Assembly (NCBI GenBank): GCA_026874595.1
Contig: CM049320.1
Coordinates: forward strand, 546,001 to 610,000
Length of the DNA stretch: 64,000 nt
From: Sipunculus nudus
Taxonomy: Eukaryota > Annelida > Sipuncula > Golfingiida > Sipunculidae
Reading direction: 5' to 3'
Below the pieces are notes generated by a model. That model searched no databases, was not told where the DNA came from, and worked only from the letters and a program-made list of their open reading frames with translations. Each line of letters starts with the position of its first letter. The stretch's first letter is position 1. Shown here piece after piece: positions 1-9,699 of this stretch. Position numbers and translations under genes: made by a program.

Positions 1-132
1 ATAGACCTTTGACCTTACTGTACCATGCCCTGGAATAGTGGTGACGTCACATGAATACTGTACAGGCTGTGCACAACAAAGGCATGCAGAGTCAGCTTAC
101 ATCTGAATGATAACAGAATGGTAACCGTTAAG

Positions 133-212
133 GGAGTACACACTTTGAAGAGAAGTCCTTTGTCAAGCTGCTCAAGCAGAATGGGAATGTATGGCTGAGA
201 AATGTCTCATTG
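133..212 (+). CDS. Candidate internal exon, unknown protein
   Basis: An 80-nt open stretch runs up to a strong 5' splice site (TTG|GTAAGTAA at 212/213). The frame that stays open reads two bases and then 26 codons, beginning STHFEEKSFVKLLKQNGNVW. It ends in phase 0, which matches the phase-0 start of the next candidate exon at 441. The proposed acceptor (GTTAAG, 131-132) has almost no pyrimidine tract, so the left edge is uncertain. An in-frame TAA at 129-131 means the exon cannot start earlier in this frame. I recognise no domain. It would belong to a plus-strand gene entering from the left and ending at 1,146. The minus strand is also mostly open here but has no donor. Confidence 0.35.
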
Positions 213-440
213 GTAAGTAATGTTGCATTATTTAAGTTATTTTTGCATAGTAAACCAGTGATTGCATAAAGATGACTTCACCTATCTTGGTTTGCCCTAC
301 AAAAACCAAATTTGAGTGTTTCAAGATAACATTTCCTATAAATTTTGGTGGCCCATTTTTACAAAATACCACATTTTTGACAAAAAGCTGATGCTGTTGC
401 CCCTATATAGTGACAATGTGCATGTTCTATGCACCAACAG

Positions 441-557
441 GAAGTTAAGAACATATCTTTTTCAGTGGTGCTATTTGCAATAGGGTGTGGAAAAATCAAG
501 AGTCAGCAGCAGGCCCAAAAGTTACATATTGATGTAATTTCTGAATGTCCCCTACCT
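441..557 (+). CDS. Candidate internal exon, unknown protein
   Basis: The exon follows an acceptor in CACCAACAG (ending at 440) and stays open for 39 codons, beginning EVKNISFSVVLFAIGCGKIK. The right edge is a choice between a weak donor CCT|GTGAAG at 557 and GAT|GTAATT at 533; both leave phase 0. Either joins in frame to the terminal exon at 1,072. A 38-nt open segment at 674-711 with its own splice-like ends (TTTAG|CT...CAAG|GTAATG) would break this frame, so it is left out of the model or may be alternative. No family is recognised. Support is phase agreement and open frame only. Confidence 0.33.
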
Positions 558-1071
558 GTGAAGGGATGATCAGTTAACCTACATAAAGCTTAATCACCAC
601 ACAAATGCTATGAGTACCACATACTACCATTTTATTTGTTGAACCTGTGGCTATTGACCATGTTATTATTTAGCTGAACTTTGGGTCATGAAAAGAAAAA
701 GCTGCTACAAGGTAATGATGTTCATTTTCATTTTCCAAATTGACTTGAATTTTTCTGTCTTGCTAGAGTGCCCAAAAGTTATAATATGGTTAAAAATTGT
801 TAATTAAACAATGTTCATAAGTTTTTCTTTCAGGCAAAGTAAACATTAAACACTGTTGATCATTGCTGAATTTACAGCCACTGTCTCAATTTTGGTGAAT
901 GCTTTGTTTTATAAAATTGAAGAGAGGTTTGTTGTACTCAACCAAAACATTTCAACTAATCAAATATTTTTTTACTATTGGAGTCTATCACACAAAAGCT
1001 CCTAAATTAAGCTTTAATTTGGTTATATGACTATATGTGTATACTTAGACTGGTAAAATTTGTTTTTGCAG

Positions 1072-1146
1072 GTCAAACAGGAGGGGACAGAAAAGGATTT
1101 AGAGTGTGGCAAGGGTCTATATTTCCTTCCAGCCTTCAATCCCTAA
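1072..1146 (+). CDS. Candidate terminal exon with stop codon
   Basis: A strong acceptor (TTTGTTTTTGCAG, ending at 1,071) is followed by 24 codons and a TAA stop at 1,144-1,146. The peptide begins VKQEGTEKDLECGKGLYFLP. Phase 0 at its start agrees with the phase-0 end of the exon at 441-557. The stop is followed about 80 bases later by AATAAA and a T/G-rich stretch, as expected at the 3' end of a gene. A second frame is also open (stop TGA at 1,149), so the exact peptide depends on the true upstream exon. The protein family is unknown. Confidence 0.45.
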   Translation, partial: VKQEGTEKDLECGKGLYFLPAFNP

Positions 1147-1226
1147 AATGACAACACTCAAATCTGACTGAACCAGGGAGTTTTAAAAATCTTATGAAAA
1201 TATTATTTTCAGTTTACAAATGTGTA

Positions 1227-1232
1227 AATAAA
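1227..1232 (+). terminator. Poly(A) signal AATAAA
   Basis: AATAAA lies 81 bases past the TAA stop of the candidate terminal exon. It is followed by a T/G-rich stretch (about 1,238-1,258) typical of a downstream cleavage element. It supports a plus-strand gene ending here. Confidence 0.5.
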
Positions 1233-1530
1233 CATTAATTTTGGCTGTTGTATTTTCTTACTTTTATATTTCATGTGTTTGCGTCCATTTGACTGTATGA
1301 AGTTGATGACCCCCAGTGTGACTGCAGGCCAGCATTGATTTCCAGGAATTGCACAGTGCAGTAAGCTCACCACACACACACAAACCTTAATTATTATCAT
1401 CTACCAAAATTCTTGTGAAATAGAGAAAAGAGTAAACACCTTTCAAAACAAAACATACAACAGACAGCAACTGAGCTATTGACAAACAGCACAGAAGGTG
1501 CATACACTGGACTTATGAGTTACATGTCAT

Positions 1531-1850
1531 TTATAAGGGACATATATGGCACTAATAAGTCCCATATATGTCACATATATGGGAGTTATAGGGCACATAT
1601 ATGTGAGTTATAAGGCACATATATGGGACATATATGGGAGCTATAAGGGACCTATATGTGGAAGCCTTATAGGTGACATATAAGGCCCATATATGTGACA
1701 TATAAGGCTCCTACCTAATTTGCATATAAAATCCATATACCAGACATATATGTGACATATATGGGAGTTATAAGGTTGGATATAAGGGACATATATGGCA
1801 CATATATGTGCCTTATATGTGCCATATAACTTTCACATATATGGCACTTA
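1531..1850. repeat. CATATATG palindrome array
   Basis: About 320 bp of loosely repeated units built around GGGACATATATGG, GGCACATATATGTG and GGGAGTTATAAGG. The core CATATATG is self-complementary and recurs about a dozen times in both flanking contexts, so the stretch can form many small hairpins. Short ORFs on both strands here arise from the repetition and are not genes. Confidence 0.75.
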
Positions 1851-1869
1851 TAAAAATTTTCGGTAAGGG

Positions 1870-3545
1870 ATGGGTTGATATTCTGATGACCAATGACCCC
1901 CGTACAAAAAATGGTCAATGCAGGTGGCGCCACCAATACCTGAATTTCATATATGACTCATGTGACCAACACTGGCATAAAATTTGGTGATGATAGCTCT
2001 GGCCGTTTCTGAGATTGTCATTTTAGTATGCTTTTTTGGATAGATGACTAGGTTCAACTTCCTGTAATTCGGCCAAAATTCACATAACTTGAACCATTTG
2101 AACAAACTTGAGAGAGATGGTATAAAAGATTATTTCTGTGAAATATTGAACAAATTGGCTTGACCATTTCAGAGGAGAAGATTTTTAAAGGTTTTCAGCT
2201 TTTTCTCTATAAAATCTAAGAAAATGCAGATTTTTTTTCAGATGGCTAATTTTTTGCATTAAATTTCATGATGCTAGCTCCAGTCATTTTCGAAATAGTA
2301 TGGGTTAACTTATACCTGTGATTGTAAACATTGCCTGGCATGAGGAATATCTAAAATCATAAATCTACATTTTTTTAAAGTTTTTAAAAAACATTCTTGT
2401 CAATATTAACCAAAGATAACCTGAAAGCTAAATGTCTGGAGGCATGATGTAACGGATGCTGGTAAACTGGTTCCAGGCTAGATGTATCTGCTTCACACAG
2501 CTAACATATATGGTGAAATGACTCAATTCAATCTTTATTATTCAGCCAAAATTCATTCTTTGGAACCATAAAAGACAATTATTATAAGAATTATTTAGGG
2601 GATTATTCTTGTAAAATATTAAACAAATTGGCCTCAGTGGCGTCAGTCAAAAAATGTTTTGCAGGTTTATAACTCATATGGGAAAATAAAGCAAAATGGC
2701 TAAGTTAAGCTTCCAATAACTCAGCCAAAAATCACTGAACCAAAACCATTTGAACAAACTTGAATTATCAACATCTAAGGATAATTAATGTGTGAGATTT
2801 AACAATTTGGCCCAGTGGTTTTTGAGAAGAAGATCTTTGTAGCAACTGAGCTAAAATGGGCTGTTATGGCATATGACTAAATTCAGCTTCCAATAACTCA
2901 GCCAAAAGTCACTGAACTGACACCATTTGAACAAACTTCAGAAACCTTAGGATCATTTCTGTGCGAAATTAAACAATTTGGCCAAATGGTTTCAGAGAAG
3001 AAGTTTTTTGTAGCTGTCAGTATGATACCGGCACTGATGACCCCCGTTCAAAAAAGGCCAATGCAGGTGGCGCCACCAATACCTGAATTTCAGACATGAC
3101 TCATATGACCAACATTGGCATAAAATTTGGTAATGACAGCTCCAGCCGTTACTAAGATTGTAATTTTAGTATGCTTTTCGGACAGATGACTAAGTTTAAC
3201 TAGCTGTAACTCGGCCAAAAATCACCGAACTTAAACCATTAGAACAAACTTGAGAGAGATTGTTCCAGGGATCATTTCTGTGAAATATTGGACAATTTGG
3301 CTGAACAGTTTCAGAGAAGAAGATTTTTAAAGTTTTTTTAGCTTTTTCTATATAAAATCTAAGAAAATGCGGTTAGCCAAAAAATAAGCAAAATCCGATA
3401 GAGTTTTTTAGATGACTAATTTTTTGCAGAAAATTTCTTGATGCTAACTCTTGCTGTTTTCAAGATAGTATGGGTTAACGTACAGACGACGGACAACAGA
3501 CGCCGGACGATGCCACACCATCGCATAAGCTCACAGGTTCGCTAA
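1870..3545 (+). mobile_element. Family D element copy, head missing
   Basis: Two internal copies begin GATGACCCCCGT with GCAGGTGGCGCCACC a few bases on (near 1,890 and 3,035). Between them are diverged subunits carrying 'CAGCCAAAA-TCAC' and 'ACCATTTGAACAAACTT'. The right end reads CATAAGCTCACAGGTTC followed by GCTAA (3,541-3,545), identical to the tail at 12,272. No family D head (GCGAACCTGTG) is visible on the left, so this copy is truncated or its left end was overwritten by the CATATATG array. No coding sequence is seen. Confidence 0.7.
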
Positions 3546-3559
3546 AAATGGACAGAAAA

Positions 3560-4665
3560 TAAAAATTTCAGGATTCATAGGAGACCTGCCCAGGACCCCC
3601 CTGGATTTCACAATAGAGGATTCCAAGGAAAATGGATACAATTTGTACCCTGTCTGTCTGGGTGCTCAAAATCATGTTTCTGGTCCATAGCTGACAGAAT
3701 ATAGGTCACCATGATCCAATTTCAGGTTTCCAAGGAGCATTGCCAAGGATTCCCCTGAATGTCATGTTAGAAGATTCTTGGGCTAATGTATACAATTTGT
3801 GCCTTGTCTGTCTGGGTGCTCAAAACCATTTTTTAGCCCATAGGTCACACAATATAGGTCACCATGACTTAATTTCAGGTTTCCAAGGACACTTGACTAA
3901 GACCTCCCTGAATTTTATATTAAAAGATTCTAGGCCTTACAGATACAATGTGTGCCCTGATTGACTGTCTGGGTGCCCTTATGACTTCTTTTCCTAAAGG
4001 TCACAAAATATAGGTCATGGTGACCTAAGTTCAGTTTTCCACAGACATTTGCCAAAGAGGGCTCAGAATGTTACATTGGAAGATTCTAGGCCTAACAAAT
4101 ACAATGTGTGCCCTGCCTGACTTTCTGGATACTCAAAATCCTCTTTTCAGCCTGTAGGTCACAAAATGTAGGTCACCATGACCTAATTTCAGGTTTCCAA
4201 GGAGATTTGCCTAAGAACTTCCAGGATGTTGCATTAGAAGATCCTAGGCCTAACAGATTATATTTGTACCCATCTGACATTCAGGGTGCTCAAAACGGGT
4301 TTTTGTCTCATAGGTCACACAATGTAGGTCACCATGACCTAGTTTCAAGTTTCCAAGGACATTTTCCTAGGATATCCCAAAATGTCAGGTTAGAGGTTTC
4401 TGGGCCTAATGGATACAATTTGTGCCCCGTCTGACTGTCTGGGTGCTCAAAATCCTGTTTTCAGCCCTATGTCACAAAATATAGGTCACCATGACCTAAT
4501 TTCAGGTTTCCAAGGAGATTTGCCCAGGAACTCCCAGGATGTTCAGTTAGAAGTTTCTAGGTCTTAGGGTTACGATTTGTGCCCTGTAAACAGATGGCCG
4601 GCCGGCCTGACGCCGGACAAAGGGTGATCGTTATAGCTCAGATGACTTACAGTCTGCTGAGCTAA
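3560..4665 (+). mobile_element. Family A fragment: ~157-bp core array plus tail
   Basis: Six to seven tandem units of about 157 bp, recognisable by GGGTGCTCAAAA, TAGGTCACCATGACCTAATT, TTCCAAGGA and TTTGTGCCCTG. They are followed by a CCGGCCGGCC/ACGCCGGAC stretch and the family A tail (TAGCTCAGATGACTTACAGT...GCTGAGCTAA). No CAAGGGACCC head is present. The ~157-160 bp unit length is like that reported for old bivalve satellites such as BIV160, but that comparison is from memory and needs alignment. Confidence 0.75.
4012..4497. promoter_or_regulatory. Four perfect estrogen-response-element palindromes
   Basis: AGGTCAnnnTGACCT occurs exactly at 4,012-4,026 (spacer TGG), 4,170-4,184, 4,326-4,340 and 4,483-4,497 (spacer CCA), one per repeat unit. 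Degenerate versions lie near 3,705, 3,862 and 4,836. This is the consensus inverted repeat bound by estrogen-receptor-type nuclear receptors. Function in this genome is not shown. Confidence 0.5.
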
Positions 4666-4789
4666 AAATACAGGTGACGCCACCACTTTGCGGGAACTCG
4701 CAAAACTAGTCATAGTCAATATTCACAGCAAGATACAAGATAATCCATGCATTAATTATCAAGATACTGGAGGTTTTGTATCAATTTCT

Positions 4790-5041
4790 TTATCATTTTG
4801 GGGGACACTTACAAGCCCCATAGCTCAGAGGATATAGGTCGCAGTGACCTAATTCCAGGTTTCCAAGGACATTTTTTATTGACCACCTTTGATTTTAAGT
4901 TACAGGCTTCTAGGGTCAGCAGTTACGATTTGTGCTCTGCTAACAGACGACCGGATGCCCAAACATCCGGACGGCCAAACGGTCGGACGGACCACAAGGG
5001 GCCATACCTTTACCTCAGACCATTACAGTCAGCTGAGCTAA
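4790..5041 (+). mobile_element. Family A fragment: one core unit plus tail
   Basis: A single core unit (CAAGCCCCATAGCTCAGAGG, GGTCGCAGTGACCTAATT, TTTGTGCTCTGC) leads into a CCGGACGG-rich stretch and the tail TACAGTCAGCTGAGCTAA. It lies just right of the 3.6-4.7 kb copy, separated by about 125 bp that include a degenerate GGTGACGCCACC palindrome. The open frame through it is a by-product. Confidence 0.65.
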
Positions 5042-5369
5042 AAACTGACAATAAAGGCTAACTCTGTATGGAAGCATGTATACAAAACCAAAGCATGGCA
5101 CATCATATTATCTCCCGTTTGAAACATTGTTATAAAGGGAGTTTCAATATGGAAACTCATGTCTTTCATTGGAAGGTAAACTATATATAGATACTCATAA
5201 CTTTGTGAGGAGACCAAACTAACCAGCTCAGAGTCAACCTACTGATCATTACAAAACCTATTTCATATTGATATGTGCAACTTTAAATTAATCCTAATTC
5301 ACCCTTAATCTAAGAAAAATAAATATTGACTCCATTAATATTTCACATGCTAAATCATTAATAGTTCAC

Positions 5370-5461
5370 CTGCACTGTTCCATCATGTAGTCCAATGAAT
5401 GTGAGAGGGCCAGAGAACAGAGATAATACAGCTGGCCTTAAATCAAGAGTTCTAATATTTT
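5370..5461 (-). CDS. Exon 4 (of those seen) of an unknown minus-strand gene
   Basis: On the minus strand an acceptor ending GGGTAG (5,463-5,462) opens a 92-nt exon of two bases plus 30 codons. It contains DLRPAVLSLFSGPLTF and ends GLHDGTVQ. The first two bases complete the codon left by the single G ending the exon at 5,701, so the joint is in frame. The right end can be read two ways. It may splice at CAG|GTGAAC, or read through three more codons to TAA (5,360-5,358), giving a terminal exon ending VQVNY. The segment SGPLTFIGLHDGTVQ resembles a beta-propeller blade, but that is only an impression. No poly(A) signal lies close downstream, which slightly favours splicing. Confidence 0.6.
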
Positions 5462-5700
5462 CTACCCTATAGTTACAGTTAGAGGTAAGTGGTAGATTTT
5501 TGTATCTGAATTATGTTTGCACCTGAACATAAAGGTTGCCCAGTGTTACAAAGTTATGTGTTACAAATATGTAATAAGAAAGTAAAAAAGAATACTCTTC
5601 TGACCAGGTATGAAATGAATAAATGAGTGTTAATGAAATTAAGAAACAATTTCTCAGGTGAACTATTATTAAATCATTTTAAAGCTGCCCATTCACCTAC

Positions 5701-5884
5701 CTTTTGAAAAAGAATTTATGAGGTTTTTGGGCCTCATCTGTGCATATAATAATGATCTAAGGGCATTTCTGGTTATGAAAAGTTCTGATAATGCCTCCTT
5801 GAATGATGTATGAACTTTAATGATGTATGAACTTGTAGAGGTAGAAAGGTCACTTGTTGCAAAACCCCATTTGCAGAGCTCTGG
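5701..5884 (-). CDS. Exon 3 of an unknown minus-strand gene
   Basis: A 184-nt exon: 61 codons and one extra base, from an acceptor GATTAG|CCA to a good donor AAAAG|GTAGGT. The peptide begins PELCKWGFATSD and carries FKEALSELFITRNALRSLL in its second half, a likely amphipathic helix. It starts in phase 0, as required by the exon at 6,111-6,241, and ends in phase 1, as required by 5,370-5,461. An 18-bp tandem duplication (GATGTATGAACTTTAAT twice, near 5,802-5,837) lies inside the exon and keeps the frame, adding six residues. The acceptor has a weak pyrimidine tract. A second frame across the left part also gives a 61-residue ORF, but it has no splice support. Confidence 0.6.
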
Positions 5885-6110
5885 CTAATCTGCTTTGCTG
5901 CCAGCTGCCCTTGTTGAATTTGTTTGAATATTTTTTGCTGGGCTCCACATATAAACAAGTTGATATTAAGAAAATATCGGTGATATATCCATGTACTCAG
6001 ACATATTTTTATAAAGGCTCTATGGGATTACCTTTGGTTTATAAAGGTCAGATAGGTTATTAGGCCCCTTTAAGAGAAACATAATTCATATGATCATAAA
6101 AACCACTTAC

Positions 6111-6241
6111 ATCAACAAACAGAAACTCTATTAAAATGAAAGCATCCCCTCCAGAACAAGGTTTTATAGTTTGGTTTCTGATTATTGTTGAATGGGCCCA
6201 TGCAACAACTGAACTCTGCTTTGCCAACTTCCATACTTCTG
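6111..6241 (-). CDS. Exon 2 of an unknown minus-strand gene
   Basis: A 131-nt exon (two bases plus 43 codons) with a strong donor GAT|GTAAGTGG at its downstream end. The peptide runs from EVWKLAKQSSVVAWAHST to GGDAFILIEFLFVD. The proposed acceptor is GCATTTCAAG (ending at 6,242), which gives phase 1 and fits the exon at 7,205-7,354. A second acceptor, ACATTAAG about 15 bases upstream, would give phase 2. The reading frame continues cleanly into the exon at 5,884. A different frame in the same stretch is open for 74 codons but does not respect the donor. No known domain is recognised. Confidence 0.6.
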
Positions 6242-6668
6242 CTTGAAATGCAGTGCTTAATGTTAAAATGTGTTATACTTGAAATCTTGCTGACAGTATA
6301 GGTAACAAAATAGTCAACAGATGGCATGAGTGACACAGTTAAAACTTAGGTGAGACACCGTAAGATGGTTTTAAGGGCACCACCTATCACAAAGTAGTTA
6401 ATGTGTAAGTAATTCTAAGTTGGTAACAGTTTCAGCTATAGTCTGTTTCAAATAAAAGTATCAGTTTTACACCCAATTCTACCACTGCCTACATTGCTTA
6501 CATGTAAATGTCAGTGATAGAGACCTTCTTTAAGACCAGTCAATCAACACTGATAGCTACAGATGTTCCAACTGAGTTCAATTAATACATGCATAAAGTT
6601 GCATTTTTTAATGTCTGATTAAGTGCAAAATAAAGTAACTAATACTCCAGTAGGTCAGGCATACTTAC

Positions 6669-6683
6669 GGATGTAATGACATA
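6669..6683 (-). CDS. Possible 15-nt cassette microexon
   Basis: The 15 bases TATGTCATTACATCC sit between a strong pyrimidine-rich acceptor (TTCTTGTGTTATTTTGTATCAG in part) and a near-perfect donor (GTAAGTATG). Placed between the exons at 7,205-7,354 and 6,111-6,241 it is phase 1 on both sides, so it could be included or skipped without changing frame. Inclusion would add about V-C-H-Y-I. Microexons of this size are common in animal neural genes, but here there is only splice-site evidence. Confidence 0.35.
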
Positions 6684-7204
6684 CTGATACAAAATAACAC
6701 AAGAAATAGCAGGAGCAGTTGGGGTACATATTCAACATTTTACAATCATTAAAATAAACAGTTTTCTTGTCAATGATTATTAATAATTCATTTGAGTGAC
6801 AGCTAATCTGTAGCCATAGCAGAAACAAAGAAGTAACCAATTTAAACACTGATTTTTTTCTTCTAAATGGTGATGATAATTACCTGGGGAAATTTATTTC
6901 AGACTTATTTCAAAAACCAGGCAATAAACCGACTTAGATTACAAGTGAGCTTTATTGACAAAAGGTCAGAGGTTAAGGGTGAGAGGGCATGCCCTGTTTG
7001 TGCTCATCAGACCTGAAACTGTGAAGGGCTCCTTCCACAGCATGTAATATTTGGAAAATACATGTACACAAAAACAGGTCAAGAGCTGTATGACACTAAT
7101 TACACTTCATGACAGACCATTAATTTGTTAGTCTGGATTAACTGCAAACATTAGTTTAAAAACCACAGCAAACAGAAAAAAAATAAACATTATTGTATTT
7201 GTAC

Positions 7205-7354
7205 CATCTGCTGGATCTGAGGGGTCCGTGAGACCTGGTGAGTCATTCAAATTTGTTGGATAATGCTGCTGAGCCAAAGAGCCGAACAATGAAAGTTTCA
7301 ACATGGCCGACGGGTCATTAGGATACAGTACTTGAGGGCTACCAATCAACGATC
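7205..7354 (-). CDS. Exon 1 (of those seen) of an unknown minus-strand gene
   Basis: A 150-nt exon, divisible by three and phase 1 at both ends. It is bounded by a strong acceptor (TTTTAATTTTGATTTACAG) and a GATG|GTACAA donor. The peptide begins SLIGSPQVLYPNDPSAML and ends DSPGLTDPSDPAD. Its base composition is richer in G+C than the flanking introns, and codons such as CCG TCG GCC occur in DNA otherwise poor in CpG. It joins in frame to 6,111-6,241, with or without the microexon. An upstream exon must end in phase 1. A candidate 37-nt minus-strand exon at 35,629-35,665 has the right phase but is far away and weak. Function unknown. Confidence 0.6.
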
Positions 7355-7420
7355 CTGTAAATCAAAATTAAAAATTATTTTGAAAAGATATGCTAATTGG
7401 AACATTTTATTACTTAAGGA

Positions 7421-8762
7421 CCACCAACATTAAAATGTGTGATAACAAGAGCATCAGATGATAACCCTAACCCTAACATTACAATGTGTGATAACAAGAG
7501 CATCAGATGACAACCCTAACATAATGTGTGATAAGAAGAACATCAGATGATAACCCTTACATAACAATGTGTGATAATAAGAGCATCAGATGATAACCCT
7601 AACCCTAGCATAACAATGTGAAATAACAAGTGCATCAGATGATAACCCTAACCTAACATCACAATGTGTGATAACAAGAGCATCAGATAATAAACCTAAC
7701 ATAACAATGTGTGATAACAATAGCATCAGATGATAACCCTAACATAATGTGTGATAAGAAGAACATCAGATGATAACCCTAACATAACAATGTGATTACA
7801 AGAGCATAAGATGATAACCCTAACATAACACTGTGTGATAACAAAAGCTTCAGATGATAACCCTAACATAATGTGTGATAAGAAGAACATCAGATGATAA
7901 CCACAACATAACAATGTGATAACAAGAGCATCAGATGATAACCCTAACCCTAACATTACAATGTGTGAAAACAAGAGCATCAGATGATAACCCTAACATA
8001 ATGTGTGATAAGAAGAACATCAGATGATAACCCTTACATAAAAATGTGTGATAATAAGAGCATCAGATGAAAACCCTAACCCTAACATAACATGTGATAA
8101 GAAGAGCATCAGATGATAACCCTAACCCTAACATAATAATGTGTGATAACAATAGCATCAGATGATAACCCTAACATTACAATGTGTGATAACAAGAGCA
8201 TCAGATGATAACCCTAACCCTAACATAACAATGTGTGATAACAATAGCATCAGATGATAACCCTAACCCTAACATAACGATGTGTGATAACAATAGCATC
8301 AGATGATAACCCTGACATTACAATGTGTGATAACAAGAGCATCAGATGATAACCCTAACCCTAACATAACAATGTGTGATAACAATAGCATCAGATGATA
8401 ACCCTCACATTACAGTGTGATAACAAGAGCATCAGATGATAACCCTAACCCTAACATAACAATGTGTGATAAGAAGAGCATCAGATGATAAACCTAACAT
8501 AACAATGTGTGATAACAATAGCATCAGATGATAACCCTAACCCTAACATAACATTGTGTGATAGGAAGAGCATCAGATGATAACCCTTACATTAAAGTGC
8601 GTAATAAAAGAGCATCAGATAATAACCCTTACATTACAATGTGTGAAAACAAGAGCATCAGATGATAACCCTTACATTACAATGTGTGATTACAAGAGCA
8701 TCAGATGATAACCCTAACATAAAGTGTGATAAGAAGAGCATCAGATGATAACCTTAACAATG
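7421..8762. repeat. 41-51 bp satellite with telomere-like CCCTAACCCTAA
   Basis: Roughly 28 tandem units of the form AATGTGTGATAACAAGAG, CATCAGATGATAA, then CCCTAA once or twice, then CAT(A/T)A. Units with two CCCTAA copies (complement of TTAGGG) alternate with units with one, which accounts for most of the length variation. The CCCTAA runs never exceed two copies, so this is a satellite containing telomere-like words and not an interstitial telomere. The 84-codon ORF on the minus strand is repeat-derived. Confidence 0.85.
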
Positions 8763-9699
8763 GCTAACATAACACAGGTCACAGGTCTTAACCTTTGTTC
8801 TCAGTAAATATACATTAATTATGTTGAATATTTAGGAAAGCTGTTGGTTAATATTTATAATGAGTTGCCAGGAGACCAATAAAATTTATGGTGATTCATA
8901 ATGGTGCCACCATTGTCTGGTGACCTCTGACCTCATTAATCACTTGGATTTTGCTGGTAATTTAAGTTAGGTGAAATATTTTACTCCTTGATATTTCTAT
9001 ACAGTTCCATAAAAATCCATCATATCCTTTGAATATTAACGTGGTGACACCACAAAGAAGCCTGGTGAAATCAGACCACATTAAATAAATAAAGATTTTG
9101 CCTAGAAGTGAACTCAACAAGATAATCTAGATCTGCTGTCTACTGAATAAGGCCTAAAAAAAAAGGTCTTTGTTTCCGATTACATGCCAGTGAAAAATAG
9201 GGTAGAAAGGTCGGGATTTTTTTTTTTTTTAATTTTTTTTATTCAGTTAATGCAACATATTTTCAGAATAAAATGGTAAATAGAATTATTTTTATGCATA
9301 TCTGTGCCAATCCGTGTACAGTATGATCAAATATTGACCCATTAGAACCATTTTCTCTTGGAGAAATAGGTGTTTGTTCAATCTCTTATAAGAAGTGAAG
9401 CGAAGTAACTTTCAAGGAATGATCAGTTGGTCGTTGACAAATAATTAAAGTTGGCGATCAGACAGGTTTACCTTCTTAGGCTAACATGAGCGGCCGGCCA
9501 TTCATTCGCCCTCAGAAATTGCGAAATGACACTGTTGAACCATGATGTAGTACGCACGCATTAAGTTTGGGGGAAATAAAGTGATCATAACATTGGTATA
9601 TTTGTTTAAAATAAGAAATGTACATCGGCAATCCGCCGGTGTCAAATTTGACATTGCAGTTATGAATATGCTCTTATCATTTACTGCCGTTATATAAAA
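8763..9699. other. Unique intergenic or intronic DNA
   Basis: I see no convincing exon. At 9,165-9,230 GTCTTTGTTTCCGATTAC followed by poly-T is shared, in reverse orientation, with 15,638-15,680 (TAACCGGAAACAAAGAC), suggesting a short dispersed repeat. The stretch 9,370-9,700 has more CpG than its surroundings, but no splice-bounded frame. Confidence 0.4.

Noticed and set aside
674-711. 38-nt exon (TTTAG|...|GTAATG) on the plus strand
   Set aside because: Its phase fits neither the exon at 441-557 nor that at 133-212. Skipping it gives a consistent frame.
1531-1850. CArG boxes (SRF sites) in CATATATGG words
   Set aside because: No exact CCATATATGG found; the words read ACATATATGG or CCATATATGT.
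4108-4434. 108-residue plus-strand ORF
   Set aside because: It follows the ~157-bp core repeats of family A, and the same peptide words repeat per unit. No gene signals.
5467-5484. 12-nt plus-strand microexon (CTATAG|TTACAGTTAGAG|GTAAGT)
   Set aside because: It sits on the opposite strand, next to a better-supported minus-strand exon, with no plus-strand partner.
7421-8762. Interstitial telomere
   Set aside because: CCCTAA never exceeds two tandem copies and is always part of a longer satellite unit.
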